A stretch of DNA of 64,000 nt. It comes from Eutreptiella sp. 'Long Island Sound 2002' (Eukaryota; Euglenozoa; Euglenophyceae; Eutreptiales; Eutreptiaceae). A program made the position numbers and the translations under genes. The stretch spans positions 434,001 through 498,000 of the forward strand of contig OZ038385.1 in the NCBI GenBank assembly GCA_964036045.1. The letters run 5' to 3'. The first letter of the stretch is position 1; each line of letters opens with the position of its first letter. This document shows positions 33,942-46,217 of this stretch, piece by piece. The notes below the pieces were generated by a model. That model searched no databases. It had not been told where the DNA came from and saw nothing but the letters and a program-made list of their open reading frames with translations.

Positions 33942-35420
33942 TCAGCGCCCTGAGCTCTCCCCTGATGTGTTATGAGCGCTTGTGAGGCCGACGAATCGTC
34001 CCTTACTTGCTTGCTCTCTTCCATCTTTCGGTGACAGAGTGGCCATATACCCCCCCTGCTGAATCCAGAGGAGGATGGCCCCTCTCTTTCAATTCTATTC
34101 GTCACTCACCCCCCTGCTGAATCCTTGGGAAACCAGGTGGCGACTGACCTTCATTTTTCTGAGCTCTTGGGGCCTTGAAGCCCATACGACGTTGCGCAAC
34201 GGATGCCGCTGTCATCGGCATTGCGATTTCTGAGTGTGTGGTCTGGTTCCATGGCATTTGCGGAATCCAGACCAGTCGACGTGTGTCTCGAGACTATATA
34301 TGCCTGAACTCAGGCGTTATCCTGTCCATCCTCCTGCATTTGCCTTATCCTGACCGTGGCGTGGTTTGGCACTCTGTTCTGAGTGTGTTTACACGCCTAT
34401 TTACCCAAATTGTTGCTTGTTTTTCTGCCCTCCAGGATATGTGCTTCTGTATGTTAAGTGTCATCGGCCCATCGCTGAGGGATGGACTGTTTTTCACCAC
34501 GAATCGGGATACAGAGGCGCCTTGAGTCGCCGTGTACATATCCTTACAGCCTGGTCCGTCCTGGACCAGTACTTGATTACAGATTCTACTGTTTGAGTGC
34601 CCGTGATACCGTGTTGCCCTATTCGCTGTGATGTGTGGAGATCCTGATGGCGCCAGGCGGGAAGCCCAGTTGCCTGACTACACTCCCAGCGGTCCGCCAC
34701 TGTCAGTCCCAGTGTGAGCCTACCGATTTGCAGACGCACTTGCATTCGGATGGCGGCCTCCGGTGCTCCTGACCTCGGTCAGTCTGCCTGGGAAACTGGT
34801 GGTTTGAGGAGTCGACGCCTCCGCCCACACTGCATGAGGACTCCCTCATGTATGGCCTTCGTGGCAGTAGGGCGAGGGAAAAGACGGCCTTGATGCCCGA
34901 TCCCTTCAGGAGGAGTTCCCTTACGATTTGGGGTTCGTAAGGAGTTCGACTATGGCACTCTGGACTCGCGTCGTATGGATATGGACATGGTGCGCCCGAG
35001 GAAGGACCCGTGGGGACTCTCCCCAGTCGGCGGGCCTTGGGAAGCTTGGGGTAGCCTGATGGATCTTTGTGGTCGCTCTCGACTTGTGGGGCCACCTCGG
35101 CCGTCGTGTGACGCCTATGTTGGCCGTGTATGCCACTGCCACTGTGGTGGTGACCGTAGCAGCCGGCACCCGGTGCGCCTGGTATGGGTTAACGGGTCCT
35201 TTGGATGCCGAACAATCGCCGCCAGGACCCGGGACTTGATACTTGATACTATACATGTGCTACGAGCTGTTACAGCAGCATACCTATCCCACTGTGGGAT
35301 ACCTATCTTACTGTACTTACTGAAGTGAGGATGTGACACCCCCCCCCCCCCTTTCAGGGAGTGGTCCTGGGTACCCGCTGCCATGCGTGGGTGTTATCGA
35401 GCCCCCCCAGGGTTTGCTCT
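33942..35420 (+). other. 3' untranslated stretch of element 1
   Basis: About 1.5 kb between the pol stop and the purine tract. Only short, low-quality open frames occur on either strand, and no domain is recognised. It includes a run of C near 35339-35352. Confidence 0.7.
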
Positions 35421-35431
35421 AAGGAGGGGGG
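35421..35431 (+). promoter_or_regulatory. Polypurine tract of element 1
   Basis: AAGGAGGGGGG lies directly before the TGAAGCGG start of the 3' LTR, where plus-strand priming is expected. The same tract precedes the TRIM 3' LTR at 46218, and a close variant precedes the LTR of element 3. Confidence 0.9.
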
Positions 35432-38377
35432 TGAAGCGGTACCCAGAACCCCATGGCCAGGTTACGGCATACAACCGGTCTCCGGTCCACTAACCCCATG
35501 TACGGCGTGTTCCGTGCCGTGAAGCCCCGCATCGGCAACCGATGCACCGCCAGCGGAGATTTGTGTATCAGAATATCAGGAATCAACAGGGTTTTACATT
35601 CATATTGTTTCCGTAAATTTTTACGCTTCCGTTCTGATACTCACTGTTTTGACTGCTGGCGGTTGGTTCGCGACTTTACCGTAACCGCCAGTTTAACTGT
35701 TTATAATGGAAATTTTAACGCTATCCGTCACGAAGACTCCAAAGTCGCCAGGAACTGCATGGATGCTTCCGCAATTTTCATAATTAATACTCGCAACCTT
35801 AATCCGAATTTTTCAGGATGTCGAAATCGGATTTTCGACTTCGACATCCCCGCACTTGATTTGACCTCTTTCGAGTGGACCTACGTGCTTCCGTATGCAC
35901 GAATCAACTTCCCTTTTATCCTGCCCTCCATTTGTCTTAAAGATATGGGCAAAACAAAGTTGATTCGTGAGGCCACTTGTGAAGGTCATATCTCGTGTTG
36001 CTTGCGAGTATTGACGATAAGGAAACGTGGGATGTATTCACAATACTCCCGACGTAATTTAGGAAGCATTATATGCCTTGCGTCTCCACACGTGCGCGCT
36101 AGTGTAATGGATCATGGTCAAGAGGGTAGAGTTTGCGTTACAACTCATTGGCCATGATATTGCGTGCGTTAAGATAACTTTCGAGTGTAGCGCGCAAGTG
36201 TTGGTGTTGCATAGGAACTCTCCTTGAGTTCCTATGAGCGATTGACACAAAGTTATGCCCTTGGAGGGGCATGACATATCGTGGTGGGAGCCACCTTTTT
36301 GGGCAATATTTGGTATGTGCCATGTGTTGTGTTGCGTGCCCATTTGGCGGGTCCATTGCTCCAAGACAAGCCCGCCAATGGACCTCATATTGTGCAAGCC
36401 CCTTCTCCATACTCCCTACGATCAATTGCAAGCCTAACCTTCGTGAAGGGAAGCTTGTGTGGTGAACCTGAAGCGATGCGTTGGGAGCAAAGGGTGTATT
36501 TTGCAATTTTCCATATTTTCATGTGCCCACTTGGGAAGTAGCGCTCGTAACCTTTCAAGGCGCCCCAAGTGGAGCACATATGTAGGATGGAAGGTCATTG
36601 GTGTCAAGTCATTGTGTTTAGAAGGATTAGTTGATTGCACGATCCAGGCCAAAGATATTATAATATAATTGTGTGCCTTTCAAGGCACTTTGGCTTGTCT
36701 TTGTGCCAATTTTGCCGTTTTTGGCTCGTCATGATGTCAAGTGGCGACCGTGTATCTCAACGTTGCGCTCAATTGACATCATGACCCAAGTATGTTATGA
36801 GGGTACATACTTCGGTAGCCAACATATCTTGGACCCGGCGAAAAATTCCCCTTAGGCTTGGCATACCGTGGCCGCCGTGTTGGCAATTCGGGACTATCCC
36901 AAATCATGGGCTCACTTGGCGACCCTGCCATTCCCAATACCGGAGGAGTTGGTCGACGCCCCAAAGATATGTTGGACATATATGACTTGATACCAATCCT
37001 ATGGCACACTCAGGTCCGAGTCGGGCATGTGCCTCATTTGCCCTAACCATGAGTGTGCGCAATTTTGGCCATTTTGAGCATTTTTCCACTTTTGCTGCCC
37101 GCCGTGCACTATGTTCTAACCCTCGTGCACGCCGGACGCATGGACCAATGGACCATATATGACATGGGTGTTATGGGTAATGGTCCCCATGGTCCACACA
37201 CCACGTGGGCGAAGCGGAGCTGCCTTCGTTAAGGCGCTAGGCCAAATTGAGTATGGGCAATTTTGCCATTTTTGCATTTGTGGACCCAATTGGGATCGTC
37301 ACCACGCCAAGTAGCATGGAGATCTTTGAGAGCCAAGAGCATGGGAGTCTCTGTTTGACTCCCAGTGGATCGCATATGGAATGGCGGATCCGATCTCCAG
37401 GCCGGCGTGGAGATATACTATTGGGAGCATACCAAATTTTGGCTCATTTCAAGCAGCCAAAATGACCCAATTTTGGGACCCCAATTTCCCCCTTCCGTGT
37501 GGTCAATTGGCGGCCCCATTTCTCTAAGCCCATAGGGAGCCCGGACCCAAATTCAAGTTGTACACTCAGATATAAGTCCTAGGTCCTGCCTCCTACCCTG
37601 TGAGCCATTGGCCTTACCTTGGCCGGGCGAGCCACGCGTGGGAATGACGCCAATTTTGGTGATTTTGGCATCATGGCCCCACCTGACTCATCCGTGTTGC
37701 CCTGATGCCGGAACCTCAGAGGGAACCAGGTTGGGTGAGGGCTCCAGGGAGTTCGTACTCGAAGGGCATAGGGTCAGTTGCCTCGTCCCTACCTCTGGCG
37801 GGTCCAGACGAGGGGTCAACTTTGGAGTTTTTTAAGCTAATTTCAGTTTGGGCTGAAACAGCCCATTTTCAGCTACCAACTCCTGGGTGATAATGGCGGG
37901 GCCATATCTCTGACTCAGAGGGGAGTTGGGACCTGCTGTTAGGGGAGCATAGGGAGCCAATGTCGGTTAGCCTTGGACCTCCTTGGTTTAGAGGAACTCG
38001 CCTGTGGCTGGGCGGGACACCTCTCCCATTGGCAGGGTTTCAGGGTCCGGACTGAGCAGGGCATGGGTTGTGTTTGAGCCCCCGCCCCCATCAGCCACTG
38101 AGAGGGTCGGACCTGGGATTGGGATATGAGTTGGGACTGAGTGTCTATGGTCCTGTGATGCCCTTACCCCAGTCCAGTCTTAACCCCATGTGTACATATC
38201 CTGATGTGTTGTTGTACATACTTTTGTTCCCTCTTTGCAGAGTGGCAAGGATTCTGAAACGCTTTGTCACATGACACAGGCGTATTGATGCCCTTGTGAG
38301 CGTAGTGCCTTGCCTGCCTGCTCACCTGTGCGTGTCACCGCAGCGTCCCGTGGCCGGCCCCCCACGGGAACGCGTCA
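35432..38377 (+). repeat. 3' LTR of element 1
   Basis: 2946 bp matching 21194-24140 with about 40 differences by eye, clustered slightly near 37970-38000. It ends GCGTCA and is followed by the GGAT duplication. Confidence 0.95.
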
Positions 38378-38381
38378 GGAT

Positions 38382-38476
38382 CACCGCGTAGGCTGGATAC
38401 CGAACTGTGAGGACGCGGCCGTATCACTCTATAAATTTTGTTTGCAACCCGCGCATTTGCGCGGGCCGATTGCTAG
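38382..38476 (+). mobile_element. Helitron B 3' end
   Basis: This piece matches the end of Helitron A (about 19838-19932) almost base for base, and ends in an 18-bp GC palindrome, CCGATTG and CTAG. It is the severed 3' terminus of Helitron B beyond element 1. Confidence 0.9.
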
Positions 38477-38659
38477 TACGGCTTAAGACTACGCGTAGGA
38501 CTAAAGGATCTGCCCACATCTGGCGCCTGCGCTTGAATTAACTGTAAATGGGAAAAAAATGGAATTTATTCTCTGATTTAATTGATTGCTTGGGCTGAAC
38601 AGCGTATTTTTATAAATGCCAGCATCAAGCGCATCTGTTCTACTATTTTTCAGACACAG
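38477..38659 (+). other. Spacer between Helitron B and the MULE gene
   Basis: 183 bases with no repeat match seen elsewhere in the window. A TTTTTATAAATG stretch near 38608 and TTCTACTATTTTTCAG just before 38652 resemble a TATA-type element and a 3' splice acceptor, so this may be promoter and 5' leader (perhaps intron) of the MULE. That reading is inference. Confidence 0.35.
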
Positions 38660-40390
38660 ATGTCAGACACATCATCTGAGCTCAACTACAGTCCCCTTCC
38701 CTTGTCCCCGGCACCATCGGAGGTTCCCGAAGAAGACCCATATGAAGCGTGCTCCGATGAAGAAGATAATGATGATGAAGATGACAGCATGAAGTTTCCG
38801 GAGATGGGTGCCACTTGGGAGCCGGTTGTGCATGCGTTTGCCGGCTCTAGTCACCAAGAAGTTTGTGACCGCATGGAGGATTGGGCGGATGAGAACGGCT
38901 ATGTTCTCAGTCGTTGTGGCGATAAAAAAAAAGGCCAAGCATATTTTTATTGCGCCAAAGTAGGCCACCAAAAACAGCACAACCGTAACGCAGCTCAATC
39001 CGGGGTCCTTCCCGAGGATAGTACGACGGTGCCAACATATGCACCGGAGTCAAAGGAGGATTGTTGTCCCTTCAATGTGTACATTTCTCGCCGGAAGGAT
39101 GGCATGCGCGAGGTGTGGTCCGTGAGTCCCAAAGGACTCCGCCTAGACCATAACCATCCACCGCAAACAGCCAAGCAAAAAAAATTCCTTGGTCCGGTGA
39201 ATTTGTCCCGTGAGGTTGCCGATTCAATCATGAACTTGGGACAAGCCTTCATGCCCCCCCGCAATGTGGTACATTTCATGCAGAACCGCGGTGTCGAGAT
39301 CACCGCAAAACAGGTGCAAAACATTTATGATGACAAAGGGTAGTCCTCGGCGCTGGATGCCCATGAGTTGGTCAACCGCCTTGAGGAAAAGGGCGAACAT
39401 GGGTGGTACACCCATGTGGTGAAGGATGACATTGGGAAACTATCCCATGTCTTCTGGATGAGCGTCGAGCAAATTGCTATTGCCCGGCGCTTCCCATATC
39501 TTATCCTCCACGACAATACCTATCAAAGCAATAGGTATAACCTCAACATTGGCCTCTTCGTGGGGGTCAACAACTATGGGCAGTCAGTGCTCATGGGCCA
39601 AGCCATTGTCGTGGGCGAAAAAACTCGCGACGTTGGGTACCAGTTTACCCACTGGTTGGCGGCCGAGGGCATCGCGCCCGTGGTCATGTTCACGGATGCA
39701 TGTGTGAAGGCTTCGGGGGCCGTTGCCACCGTTTTCCCCAACGCCAAGCACTTCTGGTGTTACTGGCACATTGCCAAGAACGTGGCCAAGAACCTGAGAG
39801 GCGTTCTTGGCCACGACACTTTCACTAAATTGGTCCGCCTCATGGCCCGTGCACACCGCCAAGTCTCCATTGTTGTCTTTGAGCACATGTGGAATGTTGA
39901 AATTCTTGGGGACCCCATCTTTTCAAGTGGACATACATATTTGAGTGCTACGTAGGGGGGGGACAAGGTGCGACGCTGGGCACGGTGTTTTCAGGTGGGT
40001 GTGTTCACACGTGGGATTGTGTCCCCACAACGGGTGGAGGGCACCCATCGGTGGGCAAAGGAGGGACGCCTAACCAAGCGGAAAAAGCTGAACGACTTTT
40101 TTGACGCACTCATGGTCATTGTGAGGGAGCTGATTTGGAAATGGGAGCGTCTCGACACACGCGTGACAAAGAGCTCCTTTCGCTCCCGGCATGAGACGGC
40201 CCAGCAAATTTTTCCAATGCCGTATGAGGCAATGAAGGACCAGCCGACCACATGGGGAAGGGATGAGGCAGCCCATCAGATGCTCCTTTCCTTTGGGTAC
40301 GACATGAAGAGGCTGCCGGACCACGCATACGAGGCTCTGGCCCCTCCCGCCTTGGACAACTGTTCTGACCCCACGAAGGGGCCGGAGTGA
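38660..40390 (+). pseudogene. MULE-type transposase with FAR1-like N terminus, decayed
   Basis: MULE transposases cut and paste Mutator-like elements. From the ATG at 38660 the protein has an acidic N terminus, then a Cys/His-containing FAR1-like region (YFYCAKVGHQ... CCPFNVYISRRKDG... LDHNHPP), then the catalytic core: HDNTYQSNRYN, a long GQAIVVGEKTRDVG stretch, MFTDACVKASG and FWCYWHIAKN. The first two acids of the DDE triad are visible. Breaks: a TAG at 39341-39343 between in-frame halves, a shift near 39912-39925, and another in a run of G near 39955-39962, after which the frame resumes (RRWARCF... EGTHRWAKEG). The stop at 40388-40390 is supplied by the first three bases of element 2's LTR, so the true C terminus is displaced beyond that insertion. 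Confidence 0.88.
40384..40387 (+). repeat. Presumed target site of element 2
   Basis: GGAG precedes the TGAAGCGG start of element 2's LTR. The partner copy would lie past the right edge of the window, so it cannot be confirmed. Confidence 0.4.
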
Positions 40391-41960
40391 AGCGGTACCC
40401 AGAACCTATGGCCCATGGCCCGGAGGCCTGTGAGCCGTCACACCCGTGCGGAAGCCGTTGACACCGGCTGTCAGCGGGATATCCCTGTTCTCTAGCCCGC
40501 GAAATCTGGAATCCGATTTCTAACCATTAAGTCGATGTGGAATTACCATAATTTCACTGTCTTGGTCGATTTGCGGATAGAAATCGGTGAAATACCCGAT
40601 TTCTACCGCGATTTCTAATTGTCGGAAAGACGCCGCAGTCGCGCCGCCTGTCGTCGCCTGTTCCGTGGACTGCATTAGATTATTCTGTAATACGATTTCT
40701 CTTGAAGTTAAGACTGAAACAGTCTTCGAGTGATCCGCAATTTTTTCCTTGATATAACGGATCGCGTCCCAGATTTTTCCCAGAAAATCTGGGCAGCCGA
40801 AGGCGCTTTGAACCCCCAAGTGGAATAACAAGGGTTACGAGCGTTCAAGCGCCCAAGGACGAACTAACGTGCCTCATTGGCACTGTGTATGAGGTTTTGC
40901 CCCCCATAGTCATAGGATGAGGCCAAAGGATCCCAACTCAATAGGCCCATAGGGTTATTTATTTTGAGTGTTCCCCAAGAAGTGCACTTTTTCACGTGCT
41001 TGGCGTCCAAGTACGTGTAGAAGTATGTTGAGTTGGCATTTGCCCCACCCTTGCTTGCCTCTACATCCGGGGCATATCACTTGTCTTCCCCGGATGGTGC
41101 ATATATGATCTCCGTATGCATATTGGCAATGTATTTTGCGTGCATGCCAAAATTCGGCTTTCCGAAAGGAGGTCGATTTTCGACCAAAGCACTTGCATGC
41201 GTGTTAAGGGACCAAGGTTACATTAGAATATAGGCATACTTTGATTCTAGGCCACTAGGTTGGGTGTAGAAGGCATGGGTAGGGTTGTATGCCATATTTG
41301 GTGTCATATCGCGTGCCCATTTGGTGGGTGCACCATTCCGAGACTAACCCGCCAATGGACCCCATATCGCACGAGGCCCTTCATTGTACTCCCAACCAAC
41401 ACTGGCAAGCCTAACCTTCGTGAAGGGACGCTTGTGGAGCGCTCCCGAAGCGATGCGTTGCGAGCAAGGTGTGTTTTTTGCAATATTCCATTTTTGCATG
41501 TGCCCACTTGGGAGGCAGCGCACGCGACCTTCCAAAGCGCCCCAAGTGGAGCACATATGTGGAATCGACGGTCATTGGTGTCAAGTCATTATATTTAGAA
41601 GGATTGGTCGATTACTCAATCCAAGCCGAAGATATTATAACATAATTGTGCGCCTTTCAAGGCACTTTTGGGTGTTTTTTCGCCAATATTGCTGTTTTTT
41701 GCCCGTCGTGATGTCAAGAGGCGACCGTGTATCTCAACGTTGCGCTCAATTGACATCATGACCCAAGTATGTTATGAGGGTACATACTTCGGTGCCCAAC
41801 ATATCTTGTACCCAGCGAATAACTCCTCTTGGGCTTGGCATACCGTGGCCGCCATGTTGGCGATTTGGGACTATCCCAAATCATGGGCTCACTTGGCGAC
41901 CCTGCCATTCCCAAAACCGGAGGAGTTTGTCGACGCCCAAAAGATATGTTGGACGCATAT
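40388..41960 (+). repeat. 5' LTR of element 2, left part
   Basis: 1573 bp aligned with the first half of the element 1 LTR. The stretch 40410-40900 is strongly diverged; from about 41260 the match is clear. It ends at the ATAT duplication (41957-41960) of the composite insertion. Together with 46781-48150 it makes 2943 bp, the expected LTR length. Confidence 0.85.
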
Positions 41961-44869
41961 TGAAGCGGTACCCAGAACCCCATGGCTAGGGCAGGGCATA
42001 CAACCGGTCTCCGGTCCACTAGCCCCATGCACGGAAGGTAAGACCGGTCTCCGGTCCACTAACCCCATGTACGGAAGGCGCCCGTTGACGCCCGGTGCAA
42101 GCCCGGCGGGAGCATGTTCTGTGCCGTAAAGCCCCGCATCGGCAACCGATGCACCGCCAGCAGGGATTTATATATCAGAATATCAGGAATCAACAGGGTT
42201 TTATGCTCATATTGTTTCCGTCAATTTTTACGCTTCCGTTCTGATATTCACTGTTTTGACAGCTGGCGGTTAGCTCGCGACTTTAGCGTAACCGCCTGTT
42301 TAACTGTTATATACAGATATTTTAGCGCAAATCGTGACGAAGACTCTAAAGTCTTCACGAATTGCATGGATGCATCCGCAATTTTTACACCTTACACTCG
42401 CAACCTTAATCCGAATTTTTCAGGATGTCGAAATCGGATTTTCGACTTCGACATCCCCGCACTTGATTTGACCTCTTTCGAGTGGACCTACGTGCTTCCC
42501 TATGCACGAATCAACTTTCCTTTTATCTTGCCCTCCATTTGTCTTAGAGATATGGGCAAAACAAAGTTGATTCGTGAGGCCACCTGTCAGGGTCATATCT
42601 CGTGCCGCTTGCGAGGAATGACAATAAGGAAACGTGGGATGTATTCACAATACTCCCAACGTAATTTAGGAAGCATTATACGCCTTGCGTTTCCACACGT
42701 GCGCGCTAGCGTAATAGATCATGGTCAAGGGGGTAGAGTTTGCGTTATAACTCTTTGGCCATGATATTGCGTGCGTTAAGATAACTTTCGAGTGTAGCGC
42801 GCGAGTGTTGGTGTTGCATAGGAACTCTCCTTGAGTTCCTATGAGCGATTGACACACAATTTTATGCCCTTGGAGGGGCATGACATATCGTGGGGGGAGC
42901 TACCTTTTTGGGCAATATGGAGTATGTGCCTTGTGTTGTGTTGCGTGCCCATTTGGCGGGTCCATCGCTCCAAGCCAAACCCGCCAATGAACGTCATATT
43001 GTGCAAGCCCCTTCTCCATACTCCCTACGATCAATTGCAAGCCTAACCTTCGTGAAGGGAAGCTTGTGTGGCGATCCCGAAGCGATGCGTTGGGAGCAAG
43101 GTGTGTGTTTTGCAATTTTCCATAATTTCATGTGCCCACTTGGGAAGTAGCGCTCGTGACCTTTCAAAGCTCCCCAAGTGGAGCACATATTTGGAATCGA
43201 AGGTCATTGGTGTCAAGTCATTATAATTAGAAGGATTAGTTGATTGCACGATCCAAGCCGAAGATATTATAATATAATTGTGCACCTTTCAAGGCACTTT
43301 TGTGTATCTTTGTTCCAATTTTGCCGTTTTTGGCCCGTCATGATGTCAAGTAGCGACCGTGTATTTCACCGTTGCGCTCAATTGACATCATGACCCAAGT
43401 ATGATATGTAGGTACATACTTTGGTGCCCAACATATCCTGGACCCGGCGAATAACTCCTCGTGGGCTTGGCACACCGTGGCCGCCATGTTGGCGATTTGG
43501 GACTATCCCAAATCATGGGCTCACTTGGCGACCCAGCCATTCAAAAAACCGGAGGAGTTGGGCGACGCCCAAAAGATATGTTGGACACACATGACTTGAT
43601 ACCAATCCTATGGCACACTCCGGTCAAAGTCGGACATGTGCCTCATTTGCCCGAGCCATAAGTGTGCGCATTTTTGGCCATTTTGAGCAATTTTACACCT
43701 TTTCTGCCCGCCGTGCACTATGTTGAGCCCACCCGTGCACGCCGTACGCATTAGCCAATGGACCATATATGACATGGGTGTTATGCATATTGGTCCCCAT
43801 GGTTCACACACCACGTGGGCGAAGCAGAGCAACCTTCGTTAAGGCGCTAGCCCAAAGTGAGTGTGGGCAATTTTGCCATTTTGGCATTTGTGGACCCAAT
43901 TGGGATCGTCACCGCGCCGAGTGGCATGAAAGTCTTCGGGAGCCAAGTGCATGGGAGTCTTCGTTGGACTCCCGGTGGATCGCGTATGGAATGGCAGATC
44001 TGATCTCCAAGCCGGCGTGGAGATATACTATTGGGAGCACCCCCGAATTTTGGCTCATTTCGAGCAGCCAAAATGACCCCCTTTTGGGACCCCAATGTCA
44101 CCCCCCCCGTGTGGTCAATTGGCGGCCCCATATCTCTATGCCCACAGGGAGCCCGGACCTAATTGCAAGTTGTACCCTCAGATATGAGTCCTAAGTCCTG
44201 CCTCCTATCCTGTGAGCCATTGGCCTTGCCCTGGCCGGGCAAGCCACGCGTGGAAATGACACCAATTTTGGTGATTTTGGCATCATGACCCCACCTGACT
44301 CATCCGTGTTGCCCTCATGCCGGGACCTCAGAGGAAACCAGGTTGGGTGAGGGCTCCAAGGAGTTGGTACTCGAAGGGCATAGGGTCAGTTGCCTTGTCC
44401 CTACCTCTGGCGGGTCCGGACGAGGGGTCAATTTTGGAGTTTTCGGAGCTAATATCAGTTTGGGCTGAAACAGCCCATTTTCAGCTACCGATTCCTAGGG
44501 GATAATGGCGGGGCCATTTCTCTGGCTCAGAAGGGGAGTTGGGACCTGCCATTGAGGAAGCATATGGAGTCACTGTCAGTTGGCCTTGGAGCCCCTTGGT
44601 TCCCAGGAACTCGCCTGTGGCTGGGCGGGACACGCCCCCTATTGGCAGGGTTTCAGGGTCCGGACTGAGCAGGGCATGGGTTGTGTTTGAGCCCCCGCCC
44701 CCACCAGCCACTGAGAGGGTCGGACCTGGGATTGGGATATGAGTTGGGACTGAGTGTCTATTGACCTGTGATGCCCTTACCCCAGTCCAGTCTTAACCCC
44801 ATGTGTACATATCCTGATGTGTTGCTGTACATACTTTTGTTCCCTTGTTTCAGAGTGGCAAGGATGGAG
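41961..44869 (+). repeat. Gypsy LTR within the composite unit, 3' end missing
   Basis: It matches the element 1 LTR from its first base, including the hairpins, and stops after GTGGCAAGGA. A 36-bp segment is duplicated at 42003-42038 and 42043-42078. The region equivalent to the LTR open frame is open for 216 codons at 42114-42764. Confidence 0.85.
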
Positions 44870-45428
44870 GAACGCAGATTCGGTATGCCTCCCTGCTGGC
44901 CACCAAGTGGCTTATTGAGAGGCTCGGCAACAGATCGTCGGCAGGCCGGCAACAGACCGGCAGGCCGAGCCGCAGGCGCCGCAAAAGGGGACGCGTAATC
45001 CCCGCTCCAGCGTCACATCACAGAAAAAAGGGCATATGTCGCCTGTTGATAGTGCAGTGTAAATACCTTGTGTGTTTTTATGCATTTTATTATTACATTC
45101 TGTCCTCCCTGCATTTTGCAGCTCAGAATGTGTCAGGGTGGACAAGGCCCGTACAAGAATTTGTGCAACACTGAGCCAAATCTGCTTCAAAAGGTCTTCG
45201 TGCTCCGTGTCTTATGCTGATGGAGGACAGCGTTGGAGGGTTTTCACGAAACTGGACTGGTTCACGAGTTTTGGAGAAAATGCAAAAGGAGTATTTGGTC
45301 AAAAATCGACATCGCAAAGGCGAAGGGTTTTCGATCAGTTGACTGAAAGCAGCAGAGCTCGGGCAAAAGTCAACAAGGCCGGCGGTGTCAAGGAGGGTGT
45401 CTAGCGTGACCCCCAGCAACCCGCTTCA
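44870..45428 (+). repeat. Left LTR of the TRIM-like element
   Basis: 559 bp matching 46218-46776 closely. Its expected TG start reads GA, and the bases before it (AAGGATGGAG) resemble the purine tract that precedes the right LTR. It ends CGCTTCA. Confidence 0.88.
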
Positions 45429-46204
45429 AAATTCTTGACTCCGACGTCCGCCCGTCCCAGCCCTTACGTGGAAATATGCCGAGACGATCAGTGTCAGCGT
45501 GCGGCCGAGGAGAGACACGCAGCGGTTTGCGGTAGATCGCAGCAGCGTCAGCGAAGGTCCCAGACAGGCGCCACGGTCGACGACGAGCACGTGCCAGCGT
45601 TGGCAGTGCTGTAGCAACGCGTGCGAAGTCCCAGCAAGTTCGGCAGTGCACCAGCGTCAAGTACGACGCAGCACAATCGATCTCAAGTCCCAGCGAGGTG
45701 TACCAATCTGTTGGAGCCGCGCCAAAGCACAGAGGAAGGACTGGACGTGGGATTCCAGTTGAAGGCCACGGAGCGTGCGGCCGATGTCAAGACCTGGGGT
45801 CTACGCTTCGATACGACGGGGTACGATGGCCCAAGACACAGAGGAAGGACCAGTGTATCAGGGCACTGGTTGAGACTCGCACGGAGAATGGACTGGGAGA
45901 TAAGATCTGTTAAGGTTTTTTTTAGCATCTGTGCGTGTATGGCCCAAATGGGCACATATATAGCTGGGCCGATTTTAGTCGCGCCCTGGCTGCCAGGAGA
46001 TGGCTTGAGTGACACCTTGGCTCTGCACAGTGCCGCTGGGTTTCTGTACCCGTGCTTGGTGCATACTGGGCATGGTGGTTAGCCGTGTACCTTCGGGTCA
46101 TGAGGTATCCAGTCGAATTTTTTTTTCCATACAGGTCGAGCATAAGCAGTGTGCCTCGCCTCTTCCTGGAGCTATGTGTGTTTGCATAGCGCCACACAAA
46201 GCTT
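45429..46204 (+). mobile_element. Non-coding interior of the TRIM-like element
   Basis: About 780 bp between the two 559-bp LTRs. No Gag or Pol motif is seen; open frames here are short and overlap one another on both strands. A phrase of about 20 bases around ACAGAGGAAGGAC occurs twice (45730 and 45839). The unit fits the terminal-repeat-in-miniature class. Confidence 0.75.
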
Positions 46205-46217
46205 TTAAGGAGGGGGG
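46205..46217 (+). promoter_or_regulatory. Polypurine tract of the TRIM-like element
   Basis: TTTAAGGAGGGGGG stands immediately before TGACGCAG, and the core AAGGAGGGGGG is identical to that of element 1. This is consistent with the TRIM using the same reverse-transcription machinery. Confidence 0.85.

Larger units (their letters stand above)
21194..38377 (+). mobile_element. Element 1: full-length Ty3/gypsy chromovirus-type retrotransposon
   Basis: A 17.2-kb LTR retrotransposon with 5' LTR 21194-24140, leader 24141-24590, gag 24591-28733, pol 28920-33941, a long 3' untranslated stretch, purine tract 35421-35431 and 3' LTR 35432-38377. Ends are TG...CA with GGAT duplicated on both sides. The order protease, RT, RNase H, integrase, chromodomain is that of Ty3/gypsy chromoviruses. 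By eye the LTRs differ at about 40 of 2946 positions, so insertion is fairly recent. Unusual points: very long LTRs, a giant Gag, a same-frame stop between gag and pol, and an extra domain between protease and RT. One nonsense codon at 28731 may disable the end of Gag. Confidence 0.95.
19933..38476 (+). mobile_element. Helitron B, split by LTR retrotransposon 1
   Basis: It starts with the same TTTCTATTATTTTCAG sequence as A, directly after A's CTAG. It contains a Helitron helicase tail, is interrupted at 21194-38377 by element 1, and resumes at 38382 to end with the hairpin CCCGCGCATTTGCGCGGG and CTAG at 38473-38476, followed by T. Without the insertion it is about 1.36 kb. The uninterrupted sequence in Helitron A (around 19840) proves the join: ATAGGATCACCGCG is intact there. 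B lacks the Rep/HUH domain and the front of the helicase, so it is not autonomous. Confidence 0.85.
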
